Assembly (NCBI RefSeq): GCF_000699445.3
Contig: NC_067198.1
Coordinates: 44,950,691 to 45,014,690, forward strand
DNA: 64,000 bases
Direction of reading: 5' to 3'
Origin: Schistosoma haematobium
Taxonomy: Eukaryota > Platyhelminthes > Trematoda > Strigeidida > Schistosomatidae
Position 1 is the first letter of the stretch; every line of letters starts with the position of its first letter. Under the pieces are notes generated by a model. That model had not been told where the DNA came from and did no database searches. It saw nothing but the letters and a program-made list of their open reading frames with translations. The position numbers and the translations under genes are program-made. Of the stretch, positions 1-12,845 are shown in pieces.

Positions 1-416
1 TGTCACTGATTTCACGGAGTGATGTCATCTTTTCAGTCGGTTATCTCTAGTTTTCTTCCAACTTTTACTTCAGCCAAAATTAAAGTTCAAAGTAGGAGGT
101 GGTTTAATGATTTAATTGACTTTTTCACCAGGTACTTGGATATAAGCCACCATCCAAGTGTGAGGCCCAGTGATACTATCCGGTTGCCCAAACCAAAGTG
201 GGGTTCAAACCTGGAATTTAGTGGTTGTAAGCCAAATCCCTTAACCACTAAGCTACCATGTAAGCAGGATTGATGAACATCTCTTTGCTCTACACTTGAA
301 ACCTACGTACTTTTCAAGAAATTTTACTACACTTGTTTGTTTGCGTGACATTTTCTTCAGTGATAATTATTCGTTGCCACTCTCTAATAACATTTTTTGA
401 TATTCTATCCATCCAG
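1..416. other. Intron or upstream flank of the first gene
   Basis: No coding exon is supported here. The stretch holds a tRNA-like repeat fragment at about 130-270 and ends in a usable 3' splice site, AG at 415-416 after a pyrimidine-containing tract. Earlier exons of the gene, if any, lie outside the window. Confidence 0.5.
130..270 (-). repeat. tRNA-like SINE fragment
   Basis: On the minus strand an A-box-like TAGCTTAGTGGTTAAGG is followed about 40 bases later by a B-box-like AGGTTTGAACCC. That spacing is normal for a pol III internal promoter. The flanks do not fold into a 7-bp acceptor stem and there is no CCA context, so this is a tRNA-derived retroposon and not a tRNA gene. Confidence 0.55.
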
Positions 417-609
417 GTACTGGATCAAGTGAATCAAAAGTTGAGGTATCAACTCATAGTCTAACGAATAAAAATTACCGCACATTTAAACGTATCATCG
501 GTATGGTTACTGTGGCGTATGAAGAACTTCCAGATGTTCCTTTATATTACATAATTGATCAATTAGCATCAGTTTTTGGTTGTACCATGCCTAAACAACC
601 AGACTTATA
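417..609 (+). CDS. Internal exon of an unrecognised protein (exon a)
   Basis: The stretch between an AG at 415-416 and a strong GTAAGT donor at 610 stays open for 63 codons plus two bases at each end. It encodes a globular-looking segment including YRTFKRIIGMVTVAYEELPD, with mixed hydrophobic and acidic residues and no LINE or LTR motif. Its end phase (two bases, 'TA') joins in frame to the acceptor at 3069, where one base completes a Tyr codon. I do not recognise the domain. The exon model rests on splice signals, open frame and phase match only. The upstream exon and start codon are not visible. Confidence 0.5.
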
Positions 610-3068
610 GTAAGTGGGCTTTTTTTATTCATATTTTTTGTTTGATTAATTAAAGTTTCTTTAACAAGTAGTGTAGGTATGTGTTTAAAAAATGTTTTTC
701 TTCTAGCTTTGAAGGATAATTCTAATGGTCTCATTTTTTCCGCTATTCACAATTGTATTGATTTCTAAGTTGGGATTAATATCATGTCTATCCAGCCCCT
801 TCTGTTCATTGAATATAGCCTTAATTGGCCATAAATAAAACAGAATTCATTTTTAAAGCGCATTGAAAACATACCTAGTTAGTTATTTGGAGAATAACAC
901 TAAGAACATTTTGTTTATTAAGACATTAAATCTGTTGCAAAAAACTTGTAGAAGTTTATAGGTATTCGTACGATGTTACTCATTAATAGTTTAGTGGATA
1001 ATTCTTTGATATGTCAGTTAGTCACAAGCAATATAAAACGTGACAGAAATACGCACCGTCTCAAGTTCTTAGCACTATATACAATTATCAAGATGAATAC
1101 AGAAGTAGTGATAATAAGTAAAAATGATTAGATATAGAGAATAAAATTTAAGAGGATAGAATGAGATCACGAAATAAGATGTGCAAAGTGAATTTAAAAC
1201 TCAAGATCTAAGAGCAGACAGTGAATTCATTTATGTCATAGTGACCAATTCTTAGTCATATCACACAGTATATCCAATTACCAATCACTATAATCCCACA
1301 GACTTCAACCTGACAGTCTGCCAACAATCAGTGACTTCATTAACCCATCCAATGTCCTTATTTGGCTACATGTAACCTTTCCCTAACTTACTACTATGTC
1401 GTTTTTAGAATTTAAAATGGTTGGTACCTAGTTCGAGTATAAGTGTCAGTCAGTCAGTCAGTAACAACGTAGAACTTTGTACGTACGTACATCAGTTCGA
1501 GTTGCCACACCACATTAGCACAGAGATGCAGTTGTCGATTCAAATCCCGCAGTGATAGAGGTAATAAGAGTATAAGCAGTAATCAGAAAAATTAGTGTTT
1601 GAAGATGTTATTTAAAGAGTATAATACAGTGAAATAAATTTGGGAAGAGAAAAAAAGAGACAAGGAGGAATAAGGGGATCAAAATTTGGGAAAACACAAA
1701 GAGTGTATGCACCTGCGCCATTGCAAACGATTTTGAGCCATGTCATTCAGGGTCTCTAACCATCGGTTGCTATCATCTCGCAGTCCCCAACCAGGTAGTC
1801 TACACCTACCAACATGACTCAGTCCACTTGTCAGTGACTTCATGGACTTGTGCCATGTTTTGGTCTGGCCACCCCTAGCTTTCTTCCAACCTACTCCTAT
1901 ATCACTGAACACGAGTATAAGTGTAGACATCAAACATTGAAATATGACTGCATCCTGCTAAATGAAAATCGGTCTGTACAACAGAATTAATCACTTAATT
2001 TTGACAACTGTTTGAAACACCACACTCCACATCCAATGTTCACTACACAACATCTATTCTCTTCTGTTCCATTCTACTTCAAAAGACAAATGCAATAATA
2101 TACCGATTAATTCCAGTGATTACCAACTAAGCAGGGTATAACTTAAATGCTGAATAACAGTAAATTTACTAATACAATGAAATTCCGTAAACTAACTTCG
2201 TATTATATGAATCAGTACAAATGGGAATACACTGACGATCAAGGAACAGGTTTCATTTTAGTTTAGTGAATGAATCGTAAGATTGATTTCTTCTTAAATG
2301 CTATATTTAGTGATTTAGCATCTCCAACAGATTTCCACGAAGCCCGTAAAAGCCCTCAGGAAAAATTTTAAAGTCAATGAAAATTCTTTATTTTATGTAT
2401 CCTGTAAAATTTACACGAAATGTGTTAATATAGCACAAGAAGAAGGGTTGGTCAATCTTCGCATCATTCAGAGAACAGTAACAAAGTGATATCACGTTGA
2501 TCACAACACCTGGGTTTCTATTTTCTATAATTTTGATGTAATTAGCGATCTGACTCATCTACTAGTATACGCTACCCACGCTCAGTTAGAATTAAATGGA
2601 AAACAAAACGTCGCTAAAATTTATTACTAAATACTTACGACTTGTCCAAATGTCTAGGCAAATCAGAACTTCCGAGAGCGTTGGGATTCTATGATCAATT
2701 TAATTATTCACTGTCGCTCAATCTCACATCAACACGTGGATCGATTTGTAGTGCAACCTTAATTCGATGTCTACTTTTGAATACTCTCATTTTGCTAAGA
2801 ATTAGTAAACACCTCTAGTGTCATCATGAATAAGTTGCAGTTTTATGTAGATTCTTACTTCAATCTCCATTATAATTCTGTTTTTCAAAGGACGAGTAAT
2901 CGTGAATTAAATCATAGACATGAATAGATGAAAACTGCTATCACATAAGCATTGTACGTTTGTTACATAGTCGGATAGTCTACATCTCATTTTTAACTAC
3001 CAGTTAGTATCTGTTACACAAATTATTTGAAACACTTAACTGATATCGTGACTTTTTCTGCTCATTAG
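610..3068 (+). other. Intron of the first gene
   Basis: This 2.46-kb gap lies between two phase-compatible exons. It opens with GTAAGT and closes with a T-rich tract and TTAG at 3065-3068. It contains a minus-strand LINE 3' end at 1440-1933. I see nothing else that can be assigned in it. Confidence 0.45.
1440..1933 (-). mobile_element. 3' end of a non-LTR retrotransposon
   Basis: The minus strand encodes the extreme C-terminus of a LINE reverse transcriptase: [15 protein letters not shown], then [12 protein letters not shown] and WLETLNDMAQNR. A 3' UTR (about 1490-1680) follows, ending in a short tandem tail that reads AGTC repeats on the plus strand (about 1446-1464). The same tail type and UTR recur at 3820, 39190, 50700, 57310 and 60630, so this is a multicopy family. 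The body of the element is missing, as expected for 5' truncation. Confidence 0.75.
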
Positions 3069-3500
3069 TTCTTGTCTTCTGAATGCCAACTACCGTGTTT
3101 CTTGCTCGCATGCTGATAAAAATTCTCTGAAAACAGATGCTCCGCATTCATTTGTACTCGACTGTTTTCGATCTCATTGTGATAGAACTGGAACAAACTG
3201 TAAAAGAGAAAAACCTGACCTTGAATCAAATGATGATGATGAAGGAGATCCCGAAATAGAAGTAAACGCAATACCAAAGGTCAGTGTTCGAAGCAGAAGA
3301 CGCTTCAGAAGAAAGAAGCATGCTGATGGTAACTTGAAAATCTCATCGAACATGGAAGAGACAAATATTGAATCGGATAGTAATGTTTCACATAGTCAAA
3401 CAGTACGCATCAGCTTACGAACCAGACCAATTAATCCATCAGTATCTTTCACTCGTCATCCGCTTGCTGAACCTCCATCAAAAAATGATGGTCTAGTTAG
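3069..3500 (+). CDS. Internal exon of an unrecognised protein (exon b)
   Basis: After TTAG at 3065-3068 the frame stays open for 143 codons and ends at a strong GTAAGT donor at 3501. The N-terminal part has several Cys and His residues (DCFRSHCDRTGTNC) that might bind metal. An acidic run (DDDEGDPE) follows, then a very basic stretch (RSRRRFRRKKH) that resembles a nuclear localisation signal, then a Ser/Thr-rich, probably disordered tail (VRISLRTRPINPS). Composition suggests a nuclear protein. I do not recognise the family and would not assign a function. Later exons were not found on the plus strand within the window. Confidence 0.5.
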
Positions 3501-4540
3501 GTAAGTGAAGTACCTTTTTAAAAATCTGTCGATATTGAATAGTTGCTAGTTTTGTATGAGGTAAACGTACACCACGGTAGATTGGAACAAGTAATTAAAA
3601 ATGGACAAGTATTTCAAGTTTTGGGAACTGTATTAGTTGTAATTGGTACGAAATTGTAAAAACCGGATAACTTTTCAATGAAAGTGACTCTGAAATTATA
3701 AAATAATCGACTTGTCGAGTGCGAAACCTAAGTGAATAGAAATGAGATCTTTGATGAGCATCATTGTTTTAACCTATCCCAGCATTAGTCAACACTTAAT
3801 TTCTGAGTTCTAGTCTTAGTGCAGATGGCAGTCACTCAGCCAAATTCAACGTGAGACCTAATGTGTGTTCAGATCGTTTCAAGTTGCCATACCCCATTAG
3901 CACACCAAGATTAAATTGTTAAGGCGAATCCCAGAGTAGTAGAGGTAGTGACAGTACTGGTGGTAATAGTATAGCAACTATCCTACAATCAGTTCCGATT
4001 ATGGTTAATTTTGGTTAATTCGTTTTACTAACTTAACAAACAATGTTATTCGAATAGTAAAAATCCGTCTATTTCTTCGTACTGTTACGGTCACTAGACA
4101 TGAAAGACTAGCTAAAATGTTGATTGCTTAAATATCCCTCATATTTATGTACTCGAATCCTATTATTAGATTTTCCTGTGCACTTATGCGATTTGACTAT
4201 AAATTTGCTTATGTATTTGCTCATATATACATATATTCGCCTCTCTGCTTCAAATTCGCTTGATGCGCTTATAGCTTTGTAATCTGCGCTATCCGCAAAT
4301 AAACTGTAGTTGCTGCTTCTCATTGCCTTCTGATTTCAAACTGTTAAGATTTATATTATAATGGTGATCGAGGTGATTGATTAACGAGGCAAAGCCACTA
4401 CAATAGAAAGGATTAGGCACCGAAGATTACGATTCAAGAAAACCAAAATCAACGAAATACAAAGGTTATGAGAAATCCAGAAACTTAGGATTAGACAAAA
4501 TGTAAACGACTTTTAACCATATAGTTCAAGATCTCTAATC
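3501..4540. other. Non-coding stretch after exon b
   Basis: Holds a degenerate LINE 3' UTR at about 3820-3965 (minus orientation). The rest shows no exon with good splice signals and no recognisable repeat. Confidence 0.4.
3820..3965 (-). mobile_element. Degenerate LINE 3' UTR
   Basis: Shares the order of short blocks seen at 1490-1570: a GTTGCCAYACC block, then CATTAGCACA, then a GTAGAGGTAGT-like block. No coding part remains. Confidence 0.5.
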
Positions 4541-5480
4541 ATTAGCTATGATAATCTCGCAGATCCTAACGAAGTAGTTTACATCTAATAATATGACTCT
4601 GCTCACTTATCAATGACTTCTTCATAGACTGGTTCTTCATCTTGGCTTAGCTACCCTTAACTTTCTTCCAACCTACTCCTGCACCAGACAATATCGATCT
4701 TCTAGGTAAGCGGTGGATAGGCATACGTAACACACGCCCCAGGCTCCTCAGTTGAAGATTCGCTACTTCGTCTATCGATTTTTCATCTTTAACTCGTACC
4801 GTCTTCAACCCTGGTACTTACTTGTTGGTCGCGAAATGAACGAGCGATGCTTCAAAGACACCTATAATCGAATGCTAGTAACGTGCAAATATCCTCTATC
4901 GTTAATGACCGTTTTCCACACCCATAGAGTAGAAAGAAGTAGACTGCTGCGTAGTAGACTCGTCCTTTGGTTGGTAGACAAATGTTACACCTATGTCACA
5001 AGTTGGCAAAAGCCAGTTGAGCTTTCTAAATCCGTAACGAGATTTCGACAGACCCAAATAATTCACTGCCTGCCAATAATTCAAGCGCTGACCACCCAGT
5101 TTTGAAGTAACATTTTGAATTTGGAAGGAGAAAATCTCAATTTAAATATACCTGCGTTATTGCTTAAGGAGATCAGGAGACTCTGTATGTCTTCAAACAT
5201 AATTATACGATCTGTATATTCTAGAACAACAACTGAATTTCCTGGTAGGGTATCAACCCATAAAGTCGGACGATCAGAGCGTTAATTTTAAGAGGATGTC
5301 TATGACGAATTTAGATAAAAATGAGGAAAGTGGAAATTTCTGACGAACACCACTTGAAGTTGAAAATTCTAATGACGGTTCGCAATAAGCTTTGGCTCGC
5401 CCAGCAGTTTACGAGTGGACAGCCTGTACAAAGTTGATGTACTTCCTTGGTACAACTTTCAATGACACAATCTCGCAGAG
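4540..5480 (-). mobile_element. Decayed LINE reverse transcriptase C-terminus
   Basis: In several minus-strand frames this region resembles the RT tail seen at 39434-39930: blocks corresponding to the LGHVLRM, WKK and WLETL regions can be followed between frameshifts. It is older and more degraded than the copy at 39 kb. Open frames on either strand here are short and share no independent motif. Confidence 0.55.
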
Positions 5481-6690
5481 CCTAGCGATCAAACTAGTCA
5501 GAAGGTGGAACGAATGAATTAATGCTGAAAGCTAATAAGGTTGAAAACACTAAGAGGATGTATAAAGCAACTAGAAAATAGGGTCACATTCTCAAATATA
5601 AAATGGAAACAGTATTAGGTTGACGTCAAAATCAGACAAGAACCTGTGTATAGATTGGAGGCTTTATCTAATGGATAGTTAACACTTGTCTTGTTTGATT
5701 AAGTTAAAATTGAACCAATTTCGAAAACTTTTGTAGGGAAACTCATTTGCTAAGTATATGTTTGTGCACTCAAATATGAGCTAGTAATATTACTGGGTTT
5801 CTGTGATGTTTATATACAACAATGATTCCCCTGTACATTATTCCTCGGCTAATTCAAATCCCAAAAACAATACGTTCAGTTGTGCTCATCGACTTCCACC
5901 TCCCTTAAATTGAATTATTCTGGGAATTCTTAGATCACCAATTCGACTACTTTTAATTATCCTAAACTAAATTGCTGGCCTAGTGATTGGAAATCGATCT
6001 CTTGAATCACTAAGCCACCACTTCATAACTCTGTGAAACACCCTAAATTCAGAGTATAGATTTATTCCAAGACCGAAAGACTGGACTTTTAAAAGCTGTC
6101 CCCGTAAATTTTTACTGAAACTTACTCTTGTAGACATATTGAAAGCAAACTTCGGTTACTATCAATATATCTAGTCTCATTTGAAGAAGGTAAATTAGTA
6201 GACAAGTATAGAGACGACCAGGAAGTGTTTAACTGCATACAAAAATAAGTTACTTGTTCCAAATTGATAAAAAAAATCACCAGTTTTGTTTTAAAATATG
6301 ATACTAAAAAGTACTTCATTCATTCCAACTTTTTTTTCTTGACAGATATCAGATAAATCCTGAAAAAAATTGGGGTCCAAAGTCGAGACCGAAAATGAAG
6401 AAAACATCACCTTGAATAACAACATGCTTAGTAATGTCAACAACGACTTTCACATAAATGCCTCACATATTATATTTTGTGAATGTATATATTTTCGAAT
6501 ACAGGCATATGAATAAATCCTTCAACTTGAATTTACCCCTTGTAAGTAGAAAGCTTAGAGCTCAGGACACATTCCAAGATTAAAAATATATATTGGAATT
6601 TCCGAATTACGAACCCTATATCAAATGAGGTAACAACCCCTACTAGCTGAGGTTGTAGAATTTCATGCATCGAGGTACCCTGTTTAAAAT
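5481..6690. other. Stretch without a recognised gene
   Basis: AT-rich. There is one weak tRNA-like block at about 5975-6030 (CCTAGTGATT with CACTAAGCCACC nearby). No exon, ribozyme or transposon protein is visible. Confidence 0.35.
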
Positions 6691-7600
6691 GCAGATGGAA
6701 CTCAAACGTGATCATTCACTTGTTCCATCTTAGAGACTGCCTCTATTCCGAAGAAGCTAGAGATGATATCCATATGACTGTAAATACAGCAGTTATATCT
6801 GCCACCAACTTTAATCGGAAGGTTAAGAAAAACCATTGGGTTTCAAAAGCCCTAGTCGCACTAAGTTACCCGAAAACTGATTCTGACAGACTCGCAGAGA
6901 ACTCAAACATAGGCCAGCATGGTGTTTACGCAATGGTGGTCAACGGGAGCGAGGGATAGAAAATGAACTATAAAGTGATAAAACTGAACAATTATTTCGA
7001 CTCAGCAACGAACCAAATGTTAAAAGGTCAGCCGTCAGTGAGATCGATTAAGTATCCACCCTTCACCTGGTTTCAGGACATAGACATGCCGACGCTCGAC
7101 TCTGTTGGCCGGGACGATTTCTGACAACTTATGTCATTGAAACGCGTACCAAAGAAGTACATAAATGTTGTGGCGATCCTTTACTAAAATGCCATTGGCC
7201 GAGTCAGAGCTTATGAAGAACTGTCAATATGAAGTGGCGTCTGTCAGGGTTGTTCACCATCTTCCAGCTTTATCCAACTTTGTCATTGATATTCTCCTAA
7301 GGAACTACACTCACCTAACTTTTCAAAGACTAATCTACCAAGAGGTACACTTATCGACATGGTCGTATTCAAAGTCACTAAGGGCCGAACCTTCTGATGA
7401 CCTTAAAATACAAGCACGGTTTGAATGTTCCTCCCCTTTTAGATACAAAATATTGCTTCGGAAATAGTTTGTGTTGTGAACGGGGAAATAAGAAGCCCAG
7501 ACAAACTACGAAAACTATTTTTGGGGACGTTATTTCATTTCATTCAAACCTTGTAAAACACATTCATTTTTGTCCCTATTTTATTCTACACAACATGAGC
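6690..7600 (+). pseudogene. Decayed non-LTR reverse transcriptase
   Basis: Plus-strand frames give scattered RT blocks: PSVRSIKYPPFTWFQDID (the region before the first catalytic Asp), GVPKKYIN-like VPKKYINVV, IGRVRAYEEL, the GVRQGC-like SGVCQGC, and VIDILL. Multiple stops and frame changes break them up. The order matches RTE-like RTs. The YADD box cannot be recovered. This is an old fossil and does not encode a product. Confidence 0.6.
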
Positions 7601-7639
7601 TTTCGTTCTATGTATCATTCACTGCCATAGCCTTTTTTG

Positions 7640-8430
7640 TTCCGAAAATATTGTAATTTAAACATACAATTTTGTATCTTATTTTCTACCCTAATTCCCA
7701 GTTTCGGACATAATTGTATTTCCCCAAATTATCGTACGTTGTGATCAGGATATTCACTTATTTATTCATGTACATTTTTGCACTAATCCGAATTCAGAGA
7801 ATCCAGAGTTCAGTGTTCCAACTGTCTTGTCTTCTTTCACTTGCGTGCTTGCCAACCAATCAGGTTCTAGAATAGTTGTCTCTCTACCCCATCTCGAACT
7901 CACGCGTACTAGACTCAAGGTTAAGCCGCTCAGCCTAACGCGTCAAGGTCAAGTTAGACTAGACAGATCAAGGTCAAGTCATAACAAGTATCAACGGGGT
8001 AAAAGCGATTCAAGGTCATAACAGTTTGCACTACTGCCTAGATCAATCATAAGGAGTGAAGCACCTGACCACTTTATTTACCTTGAAAGTCTGCTCAGCC
8101 CTGATGGGTTGGTGTCTGACGAAACCTTGGGTTTTACCAGCTCCAGTTACCTCTGGTATAAGGCATTCGTTTGTCGACCGAACGGCAAGTATACCGAGTA
8201 TAGCTTCATCGTTTATTACTCTAGGTTTGAGAAACGTGATTTATGGTAACAAGACATGAGTAGACTACAAGTTTTTGATTGTATCCTCGAAGCATTGCTC
8301 ATGGATCATGAGAGTATAGAATAAACAGTCTCGAGGTAAGATGAAAAGTGGCGAATCCATTGAAGCCGTGGGTCTTTATTTACTGTGATTGAGACATGTA
8401 TTATGCATGTCCAACCACCCCCTACCTGGT
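7640..8430. other. Non-coding stretch with short direct repeats
   Basis: Contains repeated TCAAGGTCAAGT-type units at about 7915-8015. The rest shows no gene. The frames across these repeats are Ser/Arg-rich because of the repeat itself. Confidence 0.35.
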
Positions 8431-8590
8431 ATAGGAGTAGGTTGAAGTAAAGATAGTGGCAACCAAGTCGAAAACATAACATCAGTCAATAAAGCCATCG
8501 ACCGTCAGTCTAATATATGTCGGTAAATGTAGACTACCTCGCGATAACTGGAATAAACGGATGAAGACGTTGAGTGATATGGCTCAGAAT
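8430..8590 (+). mobile_element. LINE 3' coding fragment, degenerate
   Basis: The plus strand carries the nucleotide counterpart of the GVGWKK ... RLPGWG ... WLETL ... MAQN block that is encoded on the minus strand at 1679-1933, with many substitutions. Confidence 0.5.
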
Positions 8591-9399
8591 CAGTAAAACT
8601 TCAGGGATTTTATTATTCTATTTACACTGTACAATGTAAACATGAGTTCAAGATACATTGACTGAGGAGACTGATCTTGTTGGATGGTGTGTTCTGAAAT
8701 GAGAAAGACATAAGTAGACAGTGTACATGTAAATAATGATGTTGAAATATTTTCTGGATATAAATTAGTCTTTCGGAAAATAATATAAATGTTTTTGTAA
8801 ATGTTTGTCATATTTAATTTTTAATAATTTCTACTAAAGATTTATTATGCTCCAATCCCAGATGGAAAATGGGTATATTGAATCACACAACTACATCCTA
8901 GGTTACTACATAACTTACCATTAAAAAAATAAATAAATGAAGCATAACTGAATACAGATCATATGAATCAACAGCACAAGATTCCAGTTTTATAGGTTAT
9001 TTATTTATTTGAACACATAAATATTGGTACAAGAGGGCACCAAATATATATGCGCCACACAAAACAATGAGAATTCGGAGAAAAAAAGAAGGTAAGGAGC
9101 GCAAAAGAAAAAAGAAAAGAACAGTAACGACGAGATTAGTGTAAGGTAGTGTAATAATAATAATAATAATAGTAATAATGGGGGAAACGGAAAGGTACAA
9201 TCAGGAGAAATCTTTCAGTTGAGGAAGAGACAACCATTTTTTATGAGAGTAAAAGAAGGTTACAGCAGGTTCGCCATTGGCTTCTATTCTGAGCCATATC
9301 TGATAACGTCTCTAGCCACTTTGTTGCACCATCTCTCGGACCCCAGCCAAGGAGTCATGAAGGACCAACACAGTCCAGCCCTTTGCAGCTCTCTTTCAT

Positions 9400-10810
9400 A
9401 CTACGACACTATATCATACACTGACCACTTTTTCCAGCCAGTCCCAGAGTCGGCAAATAATGCACGACATGGAAGTCTCTGGGACGACATTCGTAGAACA
9501 TGTCCAAGCCACCGAAGTCGGTGTTTCAAGATGGTGACACCGATTGCATTATCGTCTCTGGGCCCGAACACACGGTGCCGAACCTCTGCATTACTAACAT
9601 GGTGTTGCCACTGGATGTCAGAAATCCTTCGGAGACAGTGATGATCGAACACAAAGTCGTCTAACATCTTCATCTCGGAGAGGCCAGGTTTCAAAAGCAC
9701 AGAGCAAAACTGCTCTCACCGACGCGTTGTAAATCCGACCTTTTACAGCCAGACTAACATCACGAAGGTGCCAAAGATGGCCCAGATTGGCATAAGCCGC
9801 TCTGGCTTTCACTATACGTGCATTGATCTCATCACTCACGCCACCACCAGCACTTATGCAGCTATCTAGATACACGAACTTCTCGACTACCTCTATCTGC
9901 TCACCATCCAGGGTGAGTACAGGATTAGAATCCTGCCAGTCTTGTAAAAGTACTTTGCATTTCGAAGGTGCAAAGCACATACCATACCTACGAACACTGA
10001 TTCCCAACTGATTAAGTGCATGCCTTGGGCATTATCGCACAGTAAGACAATATCATCCGCATACTCAAGGTCGAGAAGTCTTTCTCCAGGCAACAGGTCT
10101 ACACCGCCATTACTTACATCCATCAGAGCTGTTTCCAGAATGTCATCGATGGTAAAGTTGAAGAGGAATGGTGAGATTGGGCAACCCTGCCTAACGCCAC
10201 TGCTCGAATGGAAAAATGGAGAAAGGTGGTTGTATGCCCTCACTCTACCTGAGGTGTTTGTATATAGGGCTTTTAGGATGTTAATAAATTTCTCAGGCAC
10301 ACCCTTCTTCAATAGACAATCCCAGAGAACAGTCCTATCCAACGAATCGAAGGCAGCCCTGATGTCAAGAAACACTACGATTGTTGGCCTTTGATAAGTA
10401 TGGCGGTGTTCTAACATTTGGCGGAGGGTGAAGATATGATCAATACATCCGCGACCAGAACGAAACCTAGCCTGCTCCTCGCGAGTCAATCTTTCTCGGG
10501 TTTTGAACAACCTACGAAGTATGACGGAAGCCAATAGCTTGGACGCAATCGGAAGTAGACTTATCCCCCGATAGTTGTTACAGGAACGACGTGAACCCTT
10601 TTTAAAGATAGGGATAACTATCGACTCATTCCATGACGTTCGAACACTCTCTAGTTCTTAAACCTTTGTAAACAACGTCGTCAATTCCTTAGTCAAAAAG
10701 TCACCACCATCTTTGAAAAGAGCCGGAGGTAAGTCATCTGGGCCAGGTGATTTGTAACGCTTCAAGGGTTGGAGTTCCTTGAGGACTTCCGCCTCATTTG
10801 GTGGGTCAGT
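9400..10810 (-). pseudogene. Reverse transcriptase part of the RTE element
   Basis: The 10534-9893 frame encodes RT fingers and palm: TREEQARFRSGRGC, VVFLDIRAAFDSLDR (first catalytic Asp), SSGVRQGCPISPFLFN and LEYADDIVLLC (catalytic YADD, about 10055-10066). A frameshift near 10010 moves the thumb region (GMCFAPSKCKVLLQDW, FVYLDSCISAGG) into another frame (10007-9618). A further shift near 9690 moves [11 protein letters not shown] into the 9700-9401 frame, which ends early after GTGWKK. The catalytic residues are intact but the reading frame is not. Confidence 0.8.
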
Positions 10811-12182
10811 CGTGACCGGCTATGGAGGGCAGGACAGTCTGACTGATGTTGCCGGAGCAGCAGGCCAGTTGACCTGCCCTTCGAAAAATTCAGCCCATCG
10901 TCCAAGACGTCGATGGATGTTAGTGATTGGCATCCCATCATCCTCGTAGATTGTTTCGCTCACACCAGACTTCTTGCTGCCAGTGGCTCGGATGAGTTGG
11001 AAGAGCTTCCGGTAATTACCAGATGCAGCTGCTGCTTCCAACTCATTAGCACGCTCCGACCACCAGGCTTCTCGGTCCTTACACAAGCTTTGCCCGATTT
11101 CATTACGTAACAGCCTTTGCTTGTGGTCAAACTCACGATCACCCGGAGTAGACCGACGGACTTCGATGAGTTGTAAGTAGCCTAAGGAAACCCAGTGCTT
11201 ATAAGCGGGACGTTTCGCGGAGCCGCAAGCGGCTTTACTCGCCATTTTCATGGCGTCATGAAGTTGCAACCAACTTGCTGACATCAATCCTTTGGTGAAG
11301 GTCACTTCGTTGGCAACTGAAAAGTAAGGTAAGATTGGCGCGGACCAGGGCATGATCAGAGTCCAGATAGGTACTACAAAAGGACCGGTAGTCTTGTACA
11401 CACCACACCAGCGGTAGATGATCGCGATGTGATCAATCTGAGTCCAGGCTTGAGACGCAGAAGGAGGACGCCAGGTGGCACATCGGCGATGATTGTGCCG
11501 AAAGTTAGTGCTGGCCAGAAACAGGTTGTGGTCTGTGCACAGTTGCAGTAGACGGTCCCCGTTATCTGTCCTGCGATCAACGAGTCTTCATCGGCCACCT
11601 AAACGACTCTCTTCTGTGCCTTGACACCCGACCTGAACATTCAAGTCTCAAGGCTACTACAATATCTGTCGAACGCACTTTCTGGAGAAGAACAGTTAAC
11701 TGGTGGTAGGATTCATCCATGATTGCATCTGGGCTGCAATCTGTTGGGGCATAGGCGGAAATGACGAAAAGACATCGTTTCTCACGCCGATTTCTTCTCA
11801 CTTTGATAGAACTTTCTAATCTAACAGTACATAACCGGCTGTTAATGGGGATCCAATCGATTGGTGCTGCCTCAGCTATAGCACGTAGTGCGACACCAAC
11901 GCCAGAAAGACCGGGCGAAGATGCCACAGGGTCCCCGGATAAGCGCACGTAAAACAAGCTTTTCGAAGCGACAGATGGAGATCGAATTTGTAGTACTTCG
12001 CCAGAGTCTTGAATACGGGTCTCGGATAGACAACAAACATCAAAATTAAGACTTTCCAAAGACATAGCCCGCCCTATCTGTTGCTCGACCTGCATAATTG
12101 TGCGATCGTTGAAGGCAGCCAGTTTGAATAGTGCACGAGGTTTCAGAAAAACTGCTTCAGTATTCGTATTCGGTGGTAGCAT
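10810..12182 (-). pseudogene. APE-type endonuclease and linker of the RTE element
   Basis: The 12182-11577 frame starts MLPPNTNTEAVFL and includes LAAFNDRTIMQVEQQIG, VCCLSETRIQDSGEV (catalytic Glu) and RCLFVISAYAPTD. At the next block (about 11640-11620), where a GDLN-type motif is expected, the frame is scrambled (VALRLECSG). Downstream pieces continue in another frame (LCTDHNLFLAS-like, QIDHIAI-like) and as the 11401-10820 frame with KDREAWWSERANELE and YRKLFQLIRATG, the usual EN-RT linker. At least three frame changes are needed to read through. Confidence 0.75.
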
Positions 12183-12845
12183 ACAATTTTCAACCAGGCA
12201 GTGACTCGAGAACGTTTAGATAGAACCGAGTTTCCACCATAGGCGAGCTGCTGTACAAGTCGAAAAATAAGGATACACAGAGTGGGAATAAAAGAGAGTG
12301 AATAAATGACGTGGTAAATAATAATAATAATGTGGATCGTTTGATTGTTAATCGAAACAAGACAAGTATTTTCCATAAATATCGACATTTCATCACATTT
12401 GTATGTGGGCTGTGATAATGCCCGGGTACCCAGACCGAAGCAGGTGGTTTTCTTAGGGGGCCACACCCCGAGCCTTGGACCTAAAGGTCTGACCCTTAAG
12501 GTAGTGGAGCATCGTGAGGAAATGCAGTCCCATGGTAGCCGGTGACCAACGATTGGTTCATACGCCATTTGTTCCCGCAGGATACTGGAGCCCATGTGCA
12601 CCATTGGTTTGAGATCCGGTTAAAGCGCCGGACATTCGCTTTTCGTCCTCTCGTTTTCGTAAACAACACCTCCGCCACGAGAAGGCAGTGAGTAGGACTT
12701 CCCTAGCAGAGGCTGTAAACGCGTGGCCGTGTGAGAGCATTTGAAGAGGGAGGGCGGGCCCACCCCACCCTCGGCCATACCAGGGCATTTGGGGGCGTTT
12801 TAGAGGAAAGCAGTGAGCCGGCTCACACTGTGGACCCGAAAATTA

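Larger units (their letters stand above)
8997..12845 (-). mobile_element. Near full-length RTE-type LINE (SR2-like), defective
   Basis: A 3.85-kb element read on the minus strand: a 5' UTR at about 12845-12190, APE-type endonuclease at 12182-11400, linker at 11400-10810, reverse transcriptase at 10800-9400, and a 3' UTR ending in a TTATTTATTTATTTG tail (plus-strand view, 8998-9011). Length, order and the A/T-rich short-repeat tail fit RTE elements such as schistosome SR2; the exact family is my inference. Several frameshifts and stops break the single expected ORF, so it is inactive. Its 5' UTR sequence reappears on the plus strand at 52200-52618. Confidence 0.8.

Noticed and set aside
7827..8021. 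Ser/Arg-rich small protein
   Set aside because: Produced by a TCAAGGTCAAGT-type direct repeat; no other support.
10020..10394. Plus-strand frames across the RTE element
   Set aside because: They are the antisense of the reverse transcriptase.
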